Origin: Eubacteriaceae bacterium
GTDB lineage: Bacteria; Bacillota; Clostridia; Eubacteriales; Eubacteriaceae
NCBI GenBank assembly: GCA_017405085.1
Contig: JAFRBB010000014.1
Span: 1-45,763, forward strand
Length of the DNA: 45,763 bases
Reading direction: 5' to 3'
Each line of letters opens with the position of its first letter. The stretch's first letter is position 1. Both the position numbers and the translations under genes were made by a program. Positions 24,952 to 33,007 of this stretch are shown one piece after another. The notes under the pieces are model-generated. The model was not told where the DNA came from, did no database searches, and saw nothing but the letters and a program-made list of their open reading frames with translations.

Positions 24952-25137
24952 ATGATGATCGGTTGGATGTTGCTTGGGGTATGTTATTTACTTTTTCATC
25001 TCTGCGCGGTGTGTTTTAAAGTGTTATTCAAAGTGGGCACTCGCGTGTTGATATGGTCATTGACCCTCGGCGGCGTCATCATTGCCGTGTGTGCCGCGTT
25101 TTTCATCGGGCTTTTTCGTAAAAATCCCGCTGAATAA
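24952..25137 (+). CDS. Small membrane protein, 61 residues, unknown
   Basis: The protein starts MMIGWMLLGVCYLLFHLCAV and has two hydrophobic segments (about 1-24 and 31-54) with a short basic link KVLFKVGTR and a charged end RKNPAE. A perfect ribosome site GGAGGTGA lies 7 nt before the first ATG, and a near-consensus promoter lies upstream. Both support a real gene despite its size. I do not recognise the family. The two-helix hairpin shape would fit a holin-like, stress or regulatory membrane peptide, but nothing selects one. Confidence 0.65.
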   Translation: MMIGWMLLGVCYLLFHLCAVCFKVLFKVGTRVLIWSLTLGGVIIAVCAAFFIGLFRKNPAE

Positions 25138-25309
25138 ACGGTCCCCTTATGAGCCCCTGTTAAAGCCTCGGTGAAGCTGAAACTGTTAAACCGGTTTAGA
25201 AACCGCGTGGTCATCATAGCTTAAAAAGATTAAACAATTGTTCTCCATGATTTGTTTATTTGTTGACTGTATTTGATCTCTATTTTGGTTAATCATTCCT
25301 TGACCTTCA

Positions 25310-25333
25310 GCCCTCTCATTGAGGGCGTTTTTT
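25310..25333 (+). terminator. Intrinsic terminator
   Basis: GCCCTC and GAGGGC around TCATT are followed by GTTTTTT. It lies about 170 nt after the small membrane protein. No other plus-strand gene lies between. Confidence 0.75.
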
Positions 25334-25449
25334 ATGTCTGCTTTCCTTTCTGCTGTTTGTCAAAGGGAAAAAACGATATGCTCACGCGGCGTTTCGAGAT
25401 TTTTCATTTGATTCACATACGAGCCAAAACATTTCATGATGAAATTTTC

Positions 25450-25478
25450 TTGACCCTTTTACAGCGTTGTGATAATAT
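25450..25478 (+). promoter_or_regulatory. Promoter of the tRNA pair
   Basis: TTGACC (25450-25455), 17 nt, TAATAT (25473-25478). The first tRNA begins about 27 nt later. Confidence 0.6.
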
Positions 25479-25504
25479 ATTTCAGTCACAAAACTTGGAT
25501 TCAT

Positions 25505-25581
25505 CGAGGTGTGGCGCAGTTTGGTAGCGCACATGGTTTGGGACCATGGGGCCGGAGGTTCGAATCCTCTCACCTCGACCA
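25505..25581 (+). tRNA. tRNA-Pro(TGG)
   Basis: A 77-nt cloverleaf with acceptor arms CGAGGTG and CACCTCG, anticodon loop TTTGGGA (anticodon TGG), T arm GGTTCGAATCC and an encoded CCA end. Confidence 0.95.
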
Positions 25582-25588
25582 TTATTTA

Positions 25589-25665
25589 GGGCCTTTAGCT
25601 CAGTTGGTTAGAGCATCCGGCTCATAACCGGACGGTCCAGGGTTCGAGTCCCTGAGGGCCCACCA
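25589..25665 (+). tRNA. tRNA with CAT anticodon (elongator Met or Ile2)
   Basis: A 77-nt cloverleaf with acceptor arms GGGCCTT and AGGGCCC, anticodon loop CTCATAA, T arm GGTTCGAGTCC and encoded CCA. The body resembles the Bacillus tRNA-Ile2 type, whose CAT is read as isoleucine after lysidine formation. An elongator methionine tRNA cannot be excluded by eye. It follows tRNA-Pro by 7 nt, in the same transcript. Confidence 0.92.
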
Positions 25666-25682
25666 TTATGAGCGATAAGCTT

Positions 25683-25769
25683 TTGTCAAACTGCCGTATG
25701 GACGATGAGCCCTCTCATCAGGACATACGGACATTTGACAAGGCAACGGAAATGAGCACATAGCGCGGC
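25683..25769. repeat. 59-bp nested palindrome plus 44-bp dispersed unit, copy B
   Basis: Three nested arm pairs, TTGTCAAA/TTTGACAA, CCGTATG/CATACGG and GATGAG/CTCATC, form one long hairpin (25683-25741). Its right arm together with CACATAGCGCGGC (25757-25769) repeats the unit at 13167-13210 in inverted orientation. It directly follows the tRNA genes. The rest of the gap to 26027 holds no credible gene. Confidence 0.7.
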
Positions 25770-25949
25770 AGCGCGGGTGCGAATGGACGCCGAATTGCGG
25801 GAGTGAAACAGAGCAATTCGGGCTTATCGCGGCACGGCTGAACGGCCTTTTTTTCATTTCCGGATATTTTAGTTGTGACCACAAGGCTTTAATGCCTTTT
25901 TTTATTTTGATTTTTTCTTTTCGGATAACTTGTCCATTTGATTTAATAT

Positions 25950-25982
25950 AAAAAAACCGCGTCGAATCACTATCGACACGGT
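25950..25982 (-). terminator. Intrinsic terminator after yqeY
   Basis: On the minus strand ACCGTGTCGA pairs with TCGACGCGGT with one G-T pair, followed by seven T, about 45 nt after the yqeY stop. Confidence 0.75.
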
Positions 25983-26027
25983 TATTGTTATTCCGTATGA
26001 TGATTGTCTCAAACATCGGTTTAACGA

Positions 26028-26471
26028 TTAAGATAATTTTTCGCGGACAATTTCGTTGACCACTTTGCCATCGGCAACGCCTTTGACCTTGGGCATGAGT
26101 TTGCCCATGACCTTGCCCATCTCCTTCATGGATGTCGCGCCGACTTCTTCAATAGTCTCGTCGACAATTTTTTCGATTTCCTCGCGGGAAAGCTGTTCCG
26201 GGAGATATTTTTTGATGATGGCAATTTCCTGATTAGTCGTCTCAATCAGGTCGTCACGACCCGCTTTGACAAAATCAGCCAGCGCGTCTTTGCGCTGTTT
26301 GTGCTGTTTGGCAATAATGTCCAGAATTTCGTTGTCTTCCAATTCGGCTTTGGTGTCTTTTTCTTTTTGAAGCACCGCCGCGCGAATCATCGTCACCGTA
26401 TCCTTGGCCACCTTGTCCTTGCTTTTCATCGCCGATTTTAAATCGGTCAGCAATTGTTCTTTTAAAGTCAA
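26028..26471 (-). CDS. yqeY: GatB/YqeY domain protein
   Basis: The 147-residue protein is the stand-alone YqeY domain, homologous to the C-terminal tail domain of the GatB amidotransferase subunit that contacts tRNA. It shows KDTVTMIRAAVLQKEKD, IAIIKKYLPEQLSREEIE and DGKVVNEIVREKL. Length is normal. It follows rpsU by about 15 nt, the usual Firmicute pair. Its precise role is unknown; a link to tRNA or translation is inferred from the homology. Confidence 0.93.
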   Translation of the reverse strand: MTLKEQLLTDLKSAMKSKDKVAKDTVTMIRAAVLQKEKDTKAELEDNEILDIIAKQHKQRKDALADFVKAGRDDLIETTNQEIAIIKKYLPEQLSREEIEKIVDETIEEVGATSMKEMGKVMGKLMPKVKGVADGKVVNEIVREKLS

Positions 26472-26486
26472 ATGAAAAACACTTCC

Positions 26487-26669
26487 TTATCTTTTCTTCA
26501 TTTTTCTTTTTCTGGCTGCTTCAGATTTTTTCTTGCGTTTGACGCTCGGTTTTTCGTAATGTTCGCGTTTGCGAATTTCGGACATCACACCGGCCATAGC
26601 GGTTTTTCTTTTGAAACGTCTCAACGCGCTTTCCAGTGTTTCGCCTTCTTTAACTCTGACTTCCGACAT
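26487..26669 (-). CDS. rpsU: 30S ribosomal protein S21
   Basis: The 60-residue, very basic protein starts [20 protein letters not shown] and contains [20 protein letters not shown], the standard S21 sequence. S21 lies near the mRNA path on the small subunit and aids initiation. The gene is transcribed from a perfect consensus promoter directly after the HIT-gene terminator and is followed by yqeY. Confidence 0.97.
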   Translation of the reverse strand: MSEVRVKEGETLESALRRFKRKTAMAGVMSEIRKREHYEKPSVKRKKKSEAARKRKMKKR

Positions 26670-26726
26670 GTTCTCACCCCCTCTGCGATTATACTTTATC
26701 CGGGGAAATGGATATTAGACTAAATT

Positions 26727-26755
26727 ATTATAGGATAAGGGAAATTTTTTGTCAA
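26727..26755 (-). promoter_or_regulatory. Consensus promoter of rpsU-yqeY
   Basis: On the minus strand TTGACA (26750-26755), 17 nt, TATAAT (26727-26732): a perfect sigma-A consensus. It abuts the terminator of the preceding gene. Confidence 0.85.
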
Positions 26756-26780
26756 CAAAAAAATGCGGCATTTGCCGCAT
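26756..26780 (-). terminator. Intrinsic terminator after the HIT gene
   Basis: The palindrome ATGCGGC/GCCGCAT is followed on the minus strand by seven T. It ends the prmA-rsmE-mtaB-HIT unit 10 nt after the last stop codon. Confidence 0.8.
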
Positions 26781-26790
26781 AAAAACGTCA

Positions 26791-27135
26791 TCAACCGGGC
26801 GGCCACTGCATATCGCGTCCACCGAGCAAATGGAAATGCAAATGCGGAACCGTTTGCCCGCCGGCAGCGCCGCAATTGTTCACCAGACGAAAACCCGCGT
26901 CGGCAATGTCGTATTTGAGCGCCAGACGATTGGCCACCGTCATGATATGAGAGATGATCGGATCACCGGCGGGAACCGACAAGACCGAATCGTAATGTTT
27001 TTTGGGGATAATGACAAAATGAATCGGCGCTTGGGGATCGATGTCTTTGAAAGCCAAAACATCGTCGTCCTCATACACCTTGGTCGAAGGAATCTCTCCC
27101 GCGTTGATTTTACAAAACAGACAATCAGGATCCAT
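26791..27135 (-). CDS. HIT family protein (HinT-like nucleotide hydrolase)
   Basis: The 114-residue protein has the histidine triad VPHLHFHLLGG near the C-terminus and the N-terminal CLFCKINAGEIPSTKVYED typical of HinT. The family hydrolyses AMP-lysine and adenosine phosphoramidates. It lies 45 nt after mtaB with a normal start. Its place behind mtaB is common in clostridia. Confidence 0.94.
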   Translation of the reverse strand: MDPDCLFCKINAGEIPSTKVYEDDDVLAFKDIDPQAPIHFVIIPKKHYDSVLSVPAGDPIISHIMTVANRLALKYDIADAGFRLVNNCGAAGGQTVPHLHFHLLGGRDMQWPPG

Positions 27136-27180
27136 TTTGAATTCCTTTCCCGAATCGCTTGAACAAAAGCCGCGAGGCTG

Positions 27181-28500
27181 TCATCGGGGGCGATTCGTCA
27201 TGAGTTGATTTGCTTGGTCATATTGTAGCACAAGTTTTAAAATTTTGCCACGATAGTCTTCTTTTTGACAATCGGGGCCGAGGATAACCGGAATATAATT
27301 GGCGGTGTGACCGATCCACAGGCCGTCCTTTTGCCGTTCAATGAGCACGTCTTCCTCCCTGCCGTCGTTGGCCGATAGAAACGCGGCGCCCATTTGCTCC
27401 GACAGGGCCATGAGCTTTTGACTGCGGGCGTGCTTCACATCGGGGTCAATCTGGTCCGGCATACCGGCTGCCGGCGTTCCTGCTCTGGGAGAATATTGAA
27501 AGACATGAATGTGATAAAAGCCGATCTCCCCGGCAAAGGCATAACTTTCTTCAAATTCCGCGTCGGTCTCGCCGGGAAAGCCGACGATGATATCCGTGGT
27601 CAGCGCCGCGTGGGGAAAGACCTTCCGGATGTTTTGGGCGATCTTGCGATACTGGGCCGTTGTGTAGCGGCGGTTCATCCGGGCAAGCACCGCGTCGCTC
27701 CCGCTTTGCAGAGACAAATGAAAATGCGGACAAAATGCGTCGAGCTTTGCCGCCCGGGCAAGAAAATCCTCGGTGATGGAGAGCGGCTCCAGCGAACTCA
27801 ATCGAATGCGCGCCACACCGGGCACGGCGGCCACCGCCTCGATGAGATCGATCAGACCCGAAGCATCCGGTAAATCCAAGCCGTAGGAGGCCACGTGAAT
27901 TCCGGTGATGACAAATTCTTTAAATCCCGCTTCGACCAGTTTTTCTACTTCCGAACAAACAGATTTGATGTTTCGCGAACGCACCCGTCCCCGGGCATAA
28001 GGCACAATGCAATAACTGCAAAAGCGGTTGCATCCGTCCTGAACCTTGACAAAGGCGCGGGTTTTGCTCCGGGAAGCGGCCACGGGCATCTCCTCATATT
28101 CGAGATCGGCCGGCAATGCCGTGACGTAATTTTTCTTAAGATGATTGTCCAAAAACGCCTCAACCCGGGAAACCAGCCGCGTTTTATCCCGGGTGCCGAC
28201 GACGATATCAACGCCTTCGATGGCCGACACCGCCTCGGGGTTGACCTGGGCATAGCAACCGGAAGCCACGATGACCGCGTCGGGATTGTGCCTGCGGATC
28301 TGACGAATGAGTTTTCTGCTTTTACGGTCTCCCAAATGCGTCACAGTGCAGGTGTTGATGACCGCGACATCGGTTTTCTCCGAAATCGGGACAACGGCGT
28401 AGCCCGCCCCGGTGAAACAGGCTTTGAGGGACTCGGTATCTGCGTCGTTGACCTTGCAGCCGAGGTTGGCGAAGGCGACGCGTTTTTGTTGCTCTGTCAA
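27181..28500 (-). CDS. mtaB: tRNA t6A37 methylthiotransferase MtaB
   Basis: This radical-SAM enzyme adds the methylthio group to t6A37 of tRNA. The N-terminal UPF0004 domain has LGCKVND, INTCTVTHLGD and ASGCYAQ, whose cysteines hold one iron-sulfur cluster. The radical-SAM cluster is CNRFCSYC. A C-terminal TRAM-like domain follows. The start is placed at the TTG 28498-28500, with GGAAGGA 8 nt upstream, giving 439 residues. A longer frame from another TTG at 28554 would add 18 residues unlike the family. Next to rsmE and the HIT gene. Confidence 0.92.
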   Translation of the reverse strand: MTEQQKRVAFANLGCKVNDADTESLKACFTGAGYAVVPISEKTDVAVINTCTVTHLGDRKSRKLIRQIRRHNPDAVIVASGCYAQVNPEAVSAIEGVDIVVGTRDKTRLVSRVEAFLDNHLKKNYVTALPADLEYEEMPVAASRSKTRAFVKVQDGCNRFCSYCIVPYARGRVRSRNIKSVCSEVEKLVEAGFKEFVITGIHVASYGLDLPDASGLIDLIEAVAAVPGVARIRLSSLEPLSITEDFLARAAKLDAFCPHFHLSLQSGSDAVLARMNRRYTTAQYRKIAQNIRKVFPHAALTTDIIVGFPGETDAEFEESYAFAGEIGFYHIHVFQYSPRAGTPAAGMPDQIDPDVKHARSQKLMALSEQMGAAFLSANDGREEDVLIERQKDGLWIGHTANYIPVILGPDCQKEDYRGKILKLVLQYDQANQLMTNRPR

Positions 28501-28550
28501 TGAATCATTCCTTCCGAAATCATTGTGTTTATCTATAATAGAATGAAAAA

Positions 28551-29330
28551 TCAAACAAGACCGAAGGCGTAGGCGAGCATCGCGCCCATCGCCGGTCCCG
28601 CCGTTTCCGTGCGCATCACCCGGGCACCGAGAGAAACGGGGATAGCTCCGGCCTTTTGAAGGGTCAACACCTCGATTTCCGTAAAGCCCCCTTCGGGGCC
28701 GATGATGACCGCGGCGTTTTTCGGGGTTTTGCCATAGCTTTGAAGGACTTCGTGAAGCCCGGGATTGTCCCTTGAGACATGGGCGACCAACACCAAATCG
28801 TAGGCCGACAGGGCGCGTCCGACGGCGTTGACATCGGGATAGGGCTCTTCCACCGTGGGAATGATGCCCCGGCCCGCCTGTTTGGCTGCCTCATAGGCGA
28901 TGCGGCCCCTTCTCAGGGTTTTTTTGAAATCGGCGTCTTTGGGACGATTGACCGTGCGCTCCGCCGTAAAGGGCACAAAGGCCGTGTAGCCGAGCTCGGT
29001 GCCTTTTTGGATGATCTCGTCCATTTTTTTCCCTTTGGGAATGCCCTGAAACAAGGTGAGGGTAAAGGGCAATTCTCCCCGGGAAAAGTCGACGGCATCG
29101 ATTTGGGCCAAAAGATGCTCAGAGAAAACCTCTTGGATATGGCAGATAAAATCGGTTCCGGCGCCGTCGCAGACTTCAAAGGGTTCGTCATGGGCAATGC
29201 GCAGCACATGGATGAGGTGATGAAAATCATCGCCGGAAATCACGATCTGACCGATGGGATCCGTCTCCGGCGTCGTGTCGTCTCTGGGGAAAATGGTGAC
29301 GTTGTCGGGATCTGTAAAAAACCGATGCAT
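28551..29330 (-). CDS. rsmE: 16S rRNA m3U1498 methyltransferase
   Basis: This 259-residue SPOUT-class enzyme methylates U1498 of 16S rRNA. It shows a PUA-like N-terminus, KGKKMDEIIQKGTELGYTAF, the SAM-binding knot IGPEGGFTEIEV and SLGARVMRTETA. The start is set at the ATG that overlaps the prmA stop (TGATG), giving MHRFFTDPDN; a longer frame inside prmA has no support. It sits between prmA and mtaB. Confidence 0.93.
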   Translation of the reverse strand: MHRFFTDPDNVTIFPRDDTTPETDPIGQIVISGDDFHHLIHVLRIAHDEPFEVCDGAGTDFICHIQEVFSEHLLAQIDAVDFSRGELPFTLTLFQGIPKGKKMDEIIQKGTELGYTAFVPFTAERTVNRPKDADFKKTLRRGRIAYEAAKQAGRGIIPTVEEPYPDVNAVGRALSAYDLVLVAHVSRDNPGLHEVLQSYGKTPKNAAVIIGPEGGFTEIEVLTLQKAGAIPVSLGARVMRTETAGPAMGAMLAYAFGLV

Positions 29331-30277
29331 CAGTCTGCCCTCTTGACGGCGATCACCGCGTCCCATTCGCCCATGCTTTCGACCCGGTCGATGTCGAAGC
29401 CCGTTTTGGTCAGTTTATCCACAACCTCCGCGACTTTGTCATGGATGATGCCCGAGGTGATGAAAATTCCCCCGGGTTTGATGGCCGCCGCCGCGGTGTC
29501 GGCCAGGACCACAATGACTTCCGCCAAAATGTTGGCGACGATGATGTCCGCTTTCATGTCGGGATCAATCACATCCATGAGATTGCCTTCACGGATGTCC
29601 ACCGCGTCCGAAAGCCCGTTTAAGGCCACGTTGGCCGTGGCGGCGTCGACGGCGACGGGATCAAAGTCCACCCCGATGACGGGACGGGCCTCAAGGCAAG
29701 CCGCGACGATGCTCAAAATGCCCGAACCGCAGCCGATATCAAAGACCGTGTCTCCGGGTTTGACCGCCTCTTCCAGCGCCATGACGCAAAGCTTTGTGGT
29801 TTCGTGGGTTCCGGTGCCGAAGGCCATGCCCGGATCCATGTTCACCACCAGATCGCCCTCTTCCGGGGTATAGCTTTCCCATGTGGGCTTGATGACGATG
29901 GCGCGGCCGATGCGGGTCGGGGTGTAAAATTGTTTCCAGCTGTTGGCCCAATCCTGTTCTTCTTCCTCGCGAATCGACAGCTCGCAGCCGCCGGGATCGA
30001 GCCCATATTCCGGAAGTCTTTTGATTTCGGTGATGATCCGGTGCATCAGATCATCAAAGGCCGGTGTTTTGGGAAAATAGCCGCGAATAAAGCATTTGTC
30101 CGGATCCATGCCGAGCAGCGCGTCGTCAATGTAGCCCACCGTCGGATCGTCCTTTAACACCGCGAGATTCGCGCCGGATTCCACCACAACGCCCTTGGCG
30201 CCTTCCCGATAGAAAAGCTCCGTGACCGCGTCCTCCGCTTCCGGCGTCGTCGTAATTTCCACTTCCATCCAAGTCAT
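29330..30277 (-). CDS. prmA: Ribosomal protein L11 methyltransferase
   Basis: The 315-residue class I methyltransferase modifies lysines of L11. The SAM site is FDIGCGSGILSIVAA, the motif before it is MAFGTGTHETTKLC, and IVANILAEV is the NP-like motif. The start is set at the ATG with AAGGAG upstream (protein MTWMEVEITT, the usual N-terminus); 54 upstream in-frame residues are not family-like. dnaJ, which often precedes prmA, is absent here: the upstream neighbour is the divergent eutS. Confidence 0.94.
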   Translation of the reverse strand: MTWMEVEITTTPEAEDAVTELFYREGAKGVVVESGANLAVLKDDPTVGYIDDALLGMDPDKCFIRGYFPKTPAFDDLMHRIITEIKRLPEYGLDPGGCELSIREEEEQDWANSWKQFYTPTRIGRAIVIKPTWESYTPEEGDLVVNMDPGMAFGTGTHETTKLCVMALEEAVKPGDTVFDIGCGSGILSIVAACLEARPVIGVDFDPVAVDAATANVALNGLSDAVDIREGNLMDVIDPDMKADIIVANILAEVIVVLADTAAAAIKPGGIFITSGIIHDKVAEVVDKLTKTGFDIDRVESMGEWDAVIAVKRAD

Positions 30278-30580
30278 GTTTTGTCTCCTTATGATCTTTA
30301 TACCAAATTGTCTTTCGTCGGTCTTGCCCTCATCGTTGAGCTTGCCAAAGGAAAAGGGCGCGTTTTTAGTCCGTTTTAACCTAGGCACCTTAAAGATACG
30401 ATTATACACAATCATAGGTGAAAAAGGGAAAAAAGGCAAGTCTTTAATCGCTCATAGATTAATTTGTTATATAATGATAAAATTTCGTTTAAACCTGCTA
30501 TAATACGGTCAAATGTGATACAATATATTGCAAGTTAGCGATGCTATACCCAACATCATCTTTAACAGGGAGAAAATGCC
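30278..30580. promoter_or_regulatory. Divergent control region of prmA and eutS
   Basis: On the minus strand a perfect TATAAT (30401-30406) probably serves prmA. On the plus strand two perfect TATAAT boxes (30470-30475 and 30499-30504) precede eutS. The second is extended (TGCTATAAT). None has a clear -35 box. I see no cobalamin riboswitch or EutV-type double hairpin. No gene lies within. Confidence 0.45.
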
Positions 30581-30943
30581 ATGCCGCAGCAAGAAAACAA
30601 AGATTTAACCCGAAGCATACAAGAGTACGTTCCCGGTAAACAGGTGACCCTGGCTCACGTCATTGCCAATCCGAAGCACGATGTTTATGTCAAGCTCGGT
30701 CTGGATGAGGACACCAACGATTCCATCGGTATCCTCACCATCACCCCCAGTGAAGCGGCCATTATTTCCGCGGATGTCGGCACCAAGGCGGCGCCGGTTC
30801 AAATCGGATTCCTTGACCGTTTTTCGGGATCATTGGTCATCACCGGCCGGGTCTCCGACGTCAACACGGCCATCCGGGAAATTATCACTTTCCTTCAGTT
30901 TACCCTCGGTTTTGATATTCCCGCTCACATCACCCACTCCTAA
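30581..30943 (+). CDS. eutS: EutS/PduU-type microcompartment shell protein
   Basis: The 120-residue protein matches EutS, the circularly permuted BMC-domain shell protein. It has [19 protein letters not shown] near the N-terminus, [18 protein letters not shown] and [13 protein letters not shown]. These proteins form hexamers in the facets of ethanolamine or propanediol microcompartments. Here no other shell gene and no ammonia-lyase is present. It is followed 3 nt later by eutP. Alone it could not build a full compartment, so partners must be elsewhere or the protein has another role. Confidence 0.92.
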   Translation: MPQQENKDLTRSIQEYVPGKQVTLAHVIANPKHDVYVKLGLDEDTNDSIGILTITPSEAAIISADVGTKAAPVQIGFLDRFSGSLVITGRVSDVNTAIREIITFLQFTLGFDIPAHITHS

Positions 30944-30946
30944 ATT

Positions 30947-31417
30947 ATGGCAAGCAACAGAAACCGCATCGCCATGATGGGGCGCATCGGCTCGGGCAAA
31001 ACCAGTCTGCGCCAGCGCCTGATGGGCGAAGAGCTCAAATACGAAAAGACACAACAGGTCATTTACACCGATAATTTTGTGGACACCCCCGGCGAATTCA
31101 TCGAGATGTCGCTATGGCATTCCGAAATCGTCAACGTCACGCTGGACGTGGGCCTTGTCATTGTGGTCAATTCCGCTGTTGACAGTCAAAATTCCATCCG
31201 GCCCAATTTTGTCCAAACTTTCAACCTGCCCGCCATCGGCGTCGTCACCAAAATCGATTTGGAAAACGCCGATATCAAGCGCAGCCGACGCCTGCTTCGC
31301 TATGCCGGCGTCCGGGATAAAAACATTTTTGAAGTCAGCAACGTAACGGGTGAAGGCCTTGACGAACTTTCCGAAGCCGTCCATCAATTTATCAATCTCG
31401 GCGAAAAGCACCGATAA
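30947..31417 (+). CDS. eutP: EutP/PduV-family GTPase
   Basis: The 156-residue P-loop protein shows Walker A GRIGSGKTS near residue 13, the G3-like DTPGEFIEM at about 46 and the G4-like TKID at about 100. This matches EutP/PduV, a small Ras-like family linked to microcompartments; its role is unclear. It is in one unit with eutS. The N-terminus MASNRNRIAMMG is normal. Confidence 0.88.
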   Translation: MASNRNRIAMMGRIGSGKTSLRQRLMGEELKYEKTQQVIYTDNFVDTPGEFIEMSLWHSEIVNVTLDVGLVIVVNSAVDSQNSIRPNFVQTFNLPAIGVVTKIDLENADIKRSRRLLRYAGVRDKNIFEVSNVTGEGLDELSEAVHQFINLGEKHR

Positions 31418-31556
31418 AGACAGTCAAATCAACTTGCGCCCCGTAGGTTTATTTCTTATGTTTTTTGGCGCGCCCTCAAAAATGGCCCTCCCCTTTACAC
31501 GATTTATTCCCTTTTAGATACCATCCCGCATTCTATTTTGACAGAAAGGATTTCTT

Positions 31557-32858
31557 ATGGCGGATAAGCTCATTTTGGATAACGAAGAAGCCATCGCGGC
31601 CTATCTCAAAGCAAAACACATCTTTCCCCAAAGCGCGGAGCTCATCGTTGAGGATCTGCGGGCCGTCAAGGAAAGCGCCGAAGGCTATGTCAACATGATC
31701 TACCGGGTGCGCGGCTCCGACGGTCGCTCTGTCGTCGTCAAGCAAATCACCGACGTTCCTTTAAGCCGCGCCAAGGAAATGGCCGGCGACGGCGACGGTC
31801 AGGACAGACATGCCCCCATCGAAAAGGCCGACTGGACCCTGGACCCCGGCAGACTGCGCACGGAAATTTCCGTTCTCATTTTCTGGAACCAAATCAAGCC
31901 CGGCATTTGTCCCGATATCTATCATTTCAGCGAAGACAACGGCATCATCGTGATGGAAGACCTCTCGGATCTCAGCCTGCTCCGGTATGAATTCGGCCGC
32001 ATGGTCCGCTATCCGGGCATCGGCAAGACCATGGGCGATTTTTGCGCGCGCAATCTGTTCTTCTCCTCGGATTTGAACATGACCGATTATCGCCGCAAAA
32101 AGCTTCTTGACTTTTTCGACAATCCCGAGTACACGGCCCTCTATCAATTCATCTATCATGAATGCTGCATTGTCTCGGACAGCCGGGAAATGCCGGCGCA
32201 GGTCTCTCCCCACCGCATGCGGGTTTTGGCCAACGAAGCCGTTCAAAAACGCGTCGGCGAGATGGCCAATTCCTGTCTGCAAAAAAAGGAATGCCTGATT
32301 CACACAGACATCCACGCCTCCAATATCATGGTCGGCGGCGATGACGTCAAAATCATCGACACGGAATTCGCGGGCTTCGGCCCCGCCGCTCAGGATTTCG
32401 GCCGGTTTACGGCCTCCTTCGTTCTCAATTTTGTCTCCTGGTACGCCGATGACGGTGTCCACACCGAGGCGGAGAAAGCGGATTTCCGCGTCTATCTGCT
32501 GGACATGATCGCCGATCTGTACAACAGCTTTGACGAAACTTTCAAAAAACTGGTTGAAGAAAATAAAGGCAACAACTATAACCTCCTCCGCTTTGACACC
32601 GAGGCTTTTCTGGCAAAGCTTCATCAGGACTGCTTTGACGCCACGGCCTTAAACGCGGCCTCCCGCATTGCCGACCGGGGCCTCTGCCACGATTTGGAAC
32701 GCCTCCCCTTAGAAGAGCGCTATTATCCCCAGCATCTCGTTTTGACCATGGCCGAAGAGATTTTGGGCGGTGTCGTCGAGCTCACGACCGTCGACGACTA
32801 CGTGACCTATCTAAAGGGCGTTGCCGGCCGTCACCCGAAAGAAAGCTACGGCCTTTAA
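31557..32858 (+). CDS. MtnK-like sugar kinase/phosphotransferase
   Basis: The 433-residue protein belongs to the APH/choline-kinase fold and most resembles S-methyl-5-thioribose kinase. It has an N-lobe lysine in VVVKQ (K62), a catalytic loop HTDIHASNIM at about 249-258 (MtnK has HGDLHTGS) and the metal site IDTEFAGFGPAAQDFG at about 267-282. MtnK usually works in methionine salvage, but no other salvage gene is near. The gene follows eutP by 140 nt, with ribosome site AAAGGA. Because cobalamin eliminases release 5'-deoxyadenosine, a kinase for a deoxyribose-like by-product is an attractive guess. Ethanolamine or another alcohol is also possible. Confidence 0.75.
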   Translation: MADKLILDNEEAIAAYLKAKHIFPQSAELIVEDLRAVKESAEGYVNMIYRVRGSDGRSVVVKQITDVPLSRAKEMAGDGDGQDRHAPIEKADWTLDPGRLRTEISVLIFWNQIKPGICPDIYHFSEDNGIIVMEDLSDLSLLRYEFGRMVRYPGIGKTMGDFCARNLFFSSDLNMTDYRRKKLLDFFDNPEYTALYQFIYHECCIVSDSREMPAQVSPHRMRVLANEAVQKRVGEMANSCLQKKECLIHTDIHASNIMVGGDDVKIIDTEFAGFGPAAQDFGRFTASFVLNFVSWYADDGVHTEAEKADFRVYLLDMIADLYNSFDETFKKLVEENKGNNYNLLRFDTEAFLAKLHQDCFDATALNAASRIADRGLCHDLERLPLEERYYPQHLVLTMAEEILGGVVELTTVDDYVTYLKGVAGRHPKESYGL

Positions 32859-32876
32859 CCCACGATCCATACAAAA

Positions 32877-32898
32877 AATCCCCCGCGGGGGATTTTTT
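32877..32898. terminator. Bidirectional terminator between the kinase gene and lysC
   Basis: AATCCCC and GGGGATT around CGCG, with A6 before and T6 after, about 20 nt after the kinase stop. It lies between convergent units. Confidence 0.8.
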
Positions 32899-33007
32899 GA
32901 TTGGTTTTATTCGAAAGCAAATCGGTATTTAATTTCAATCGCGTATCCATTGACTGGCAAAAGATCTTAAATACAGTAATGTTTTGACAATGATCATTTA
33001 ATGGTGA

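Noticed and set aside
25382..25582. A 66-codon minus frame starting MVEVRGFEPPAPWSQ
   Set aside because: This is the well-known false translation across the complement of a tRNA-Pro gene.
25666..26016. A 116-codon minus frame behind the tRNA genes
   Set aside because: It runs through the 59-bp palindrome, the dispersed repeat and the yqeY terminator; no family features.
28501..28554. Longer mtaB start at the TTG overlapping rsmE
   Set aside because: The added 18 residues are not family-like, while the TTG at 28498-28500 has a good ribosome site at proper distance.
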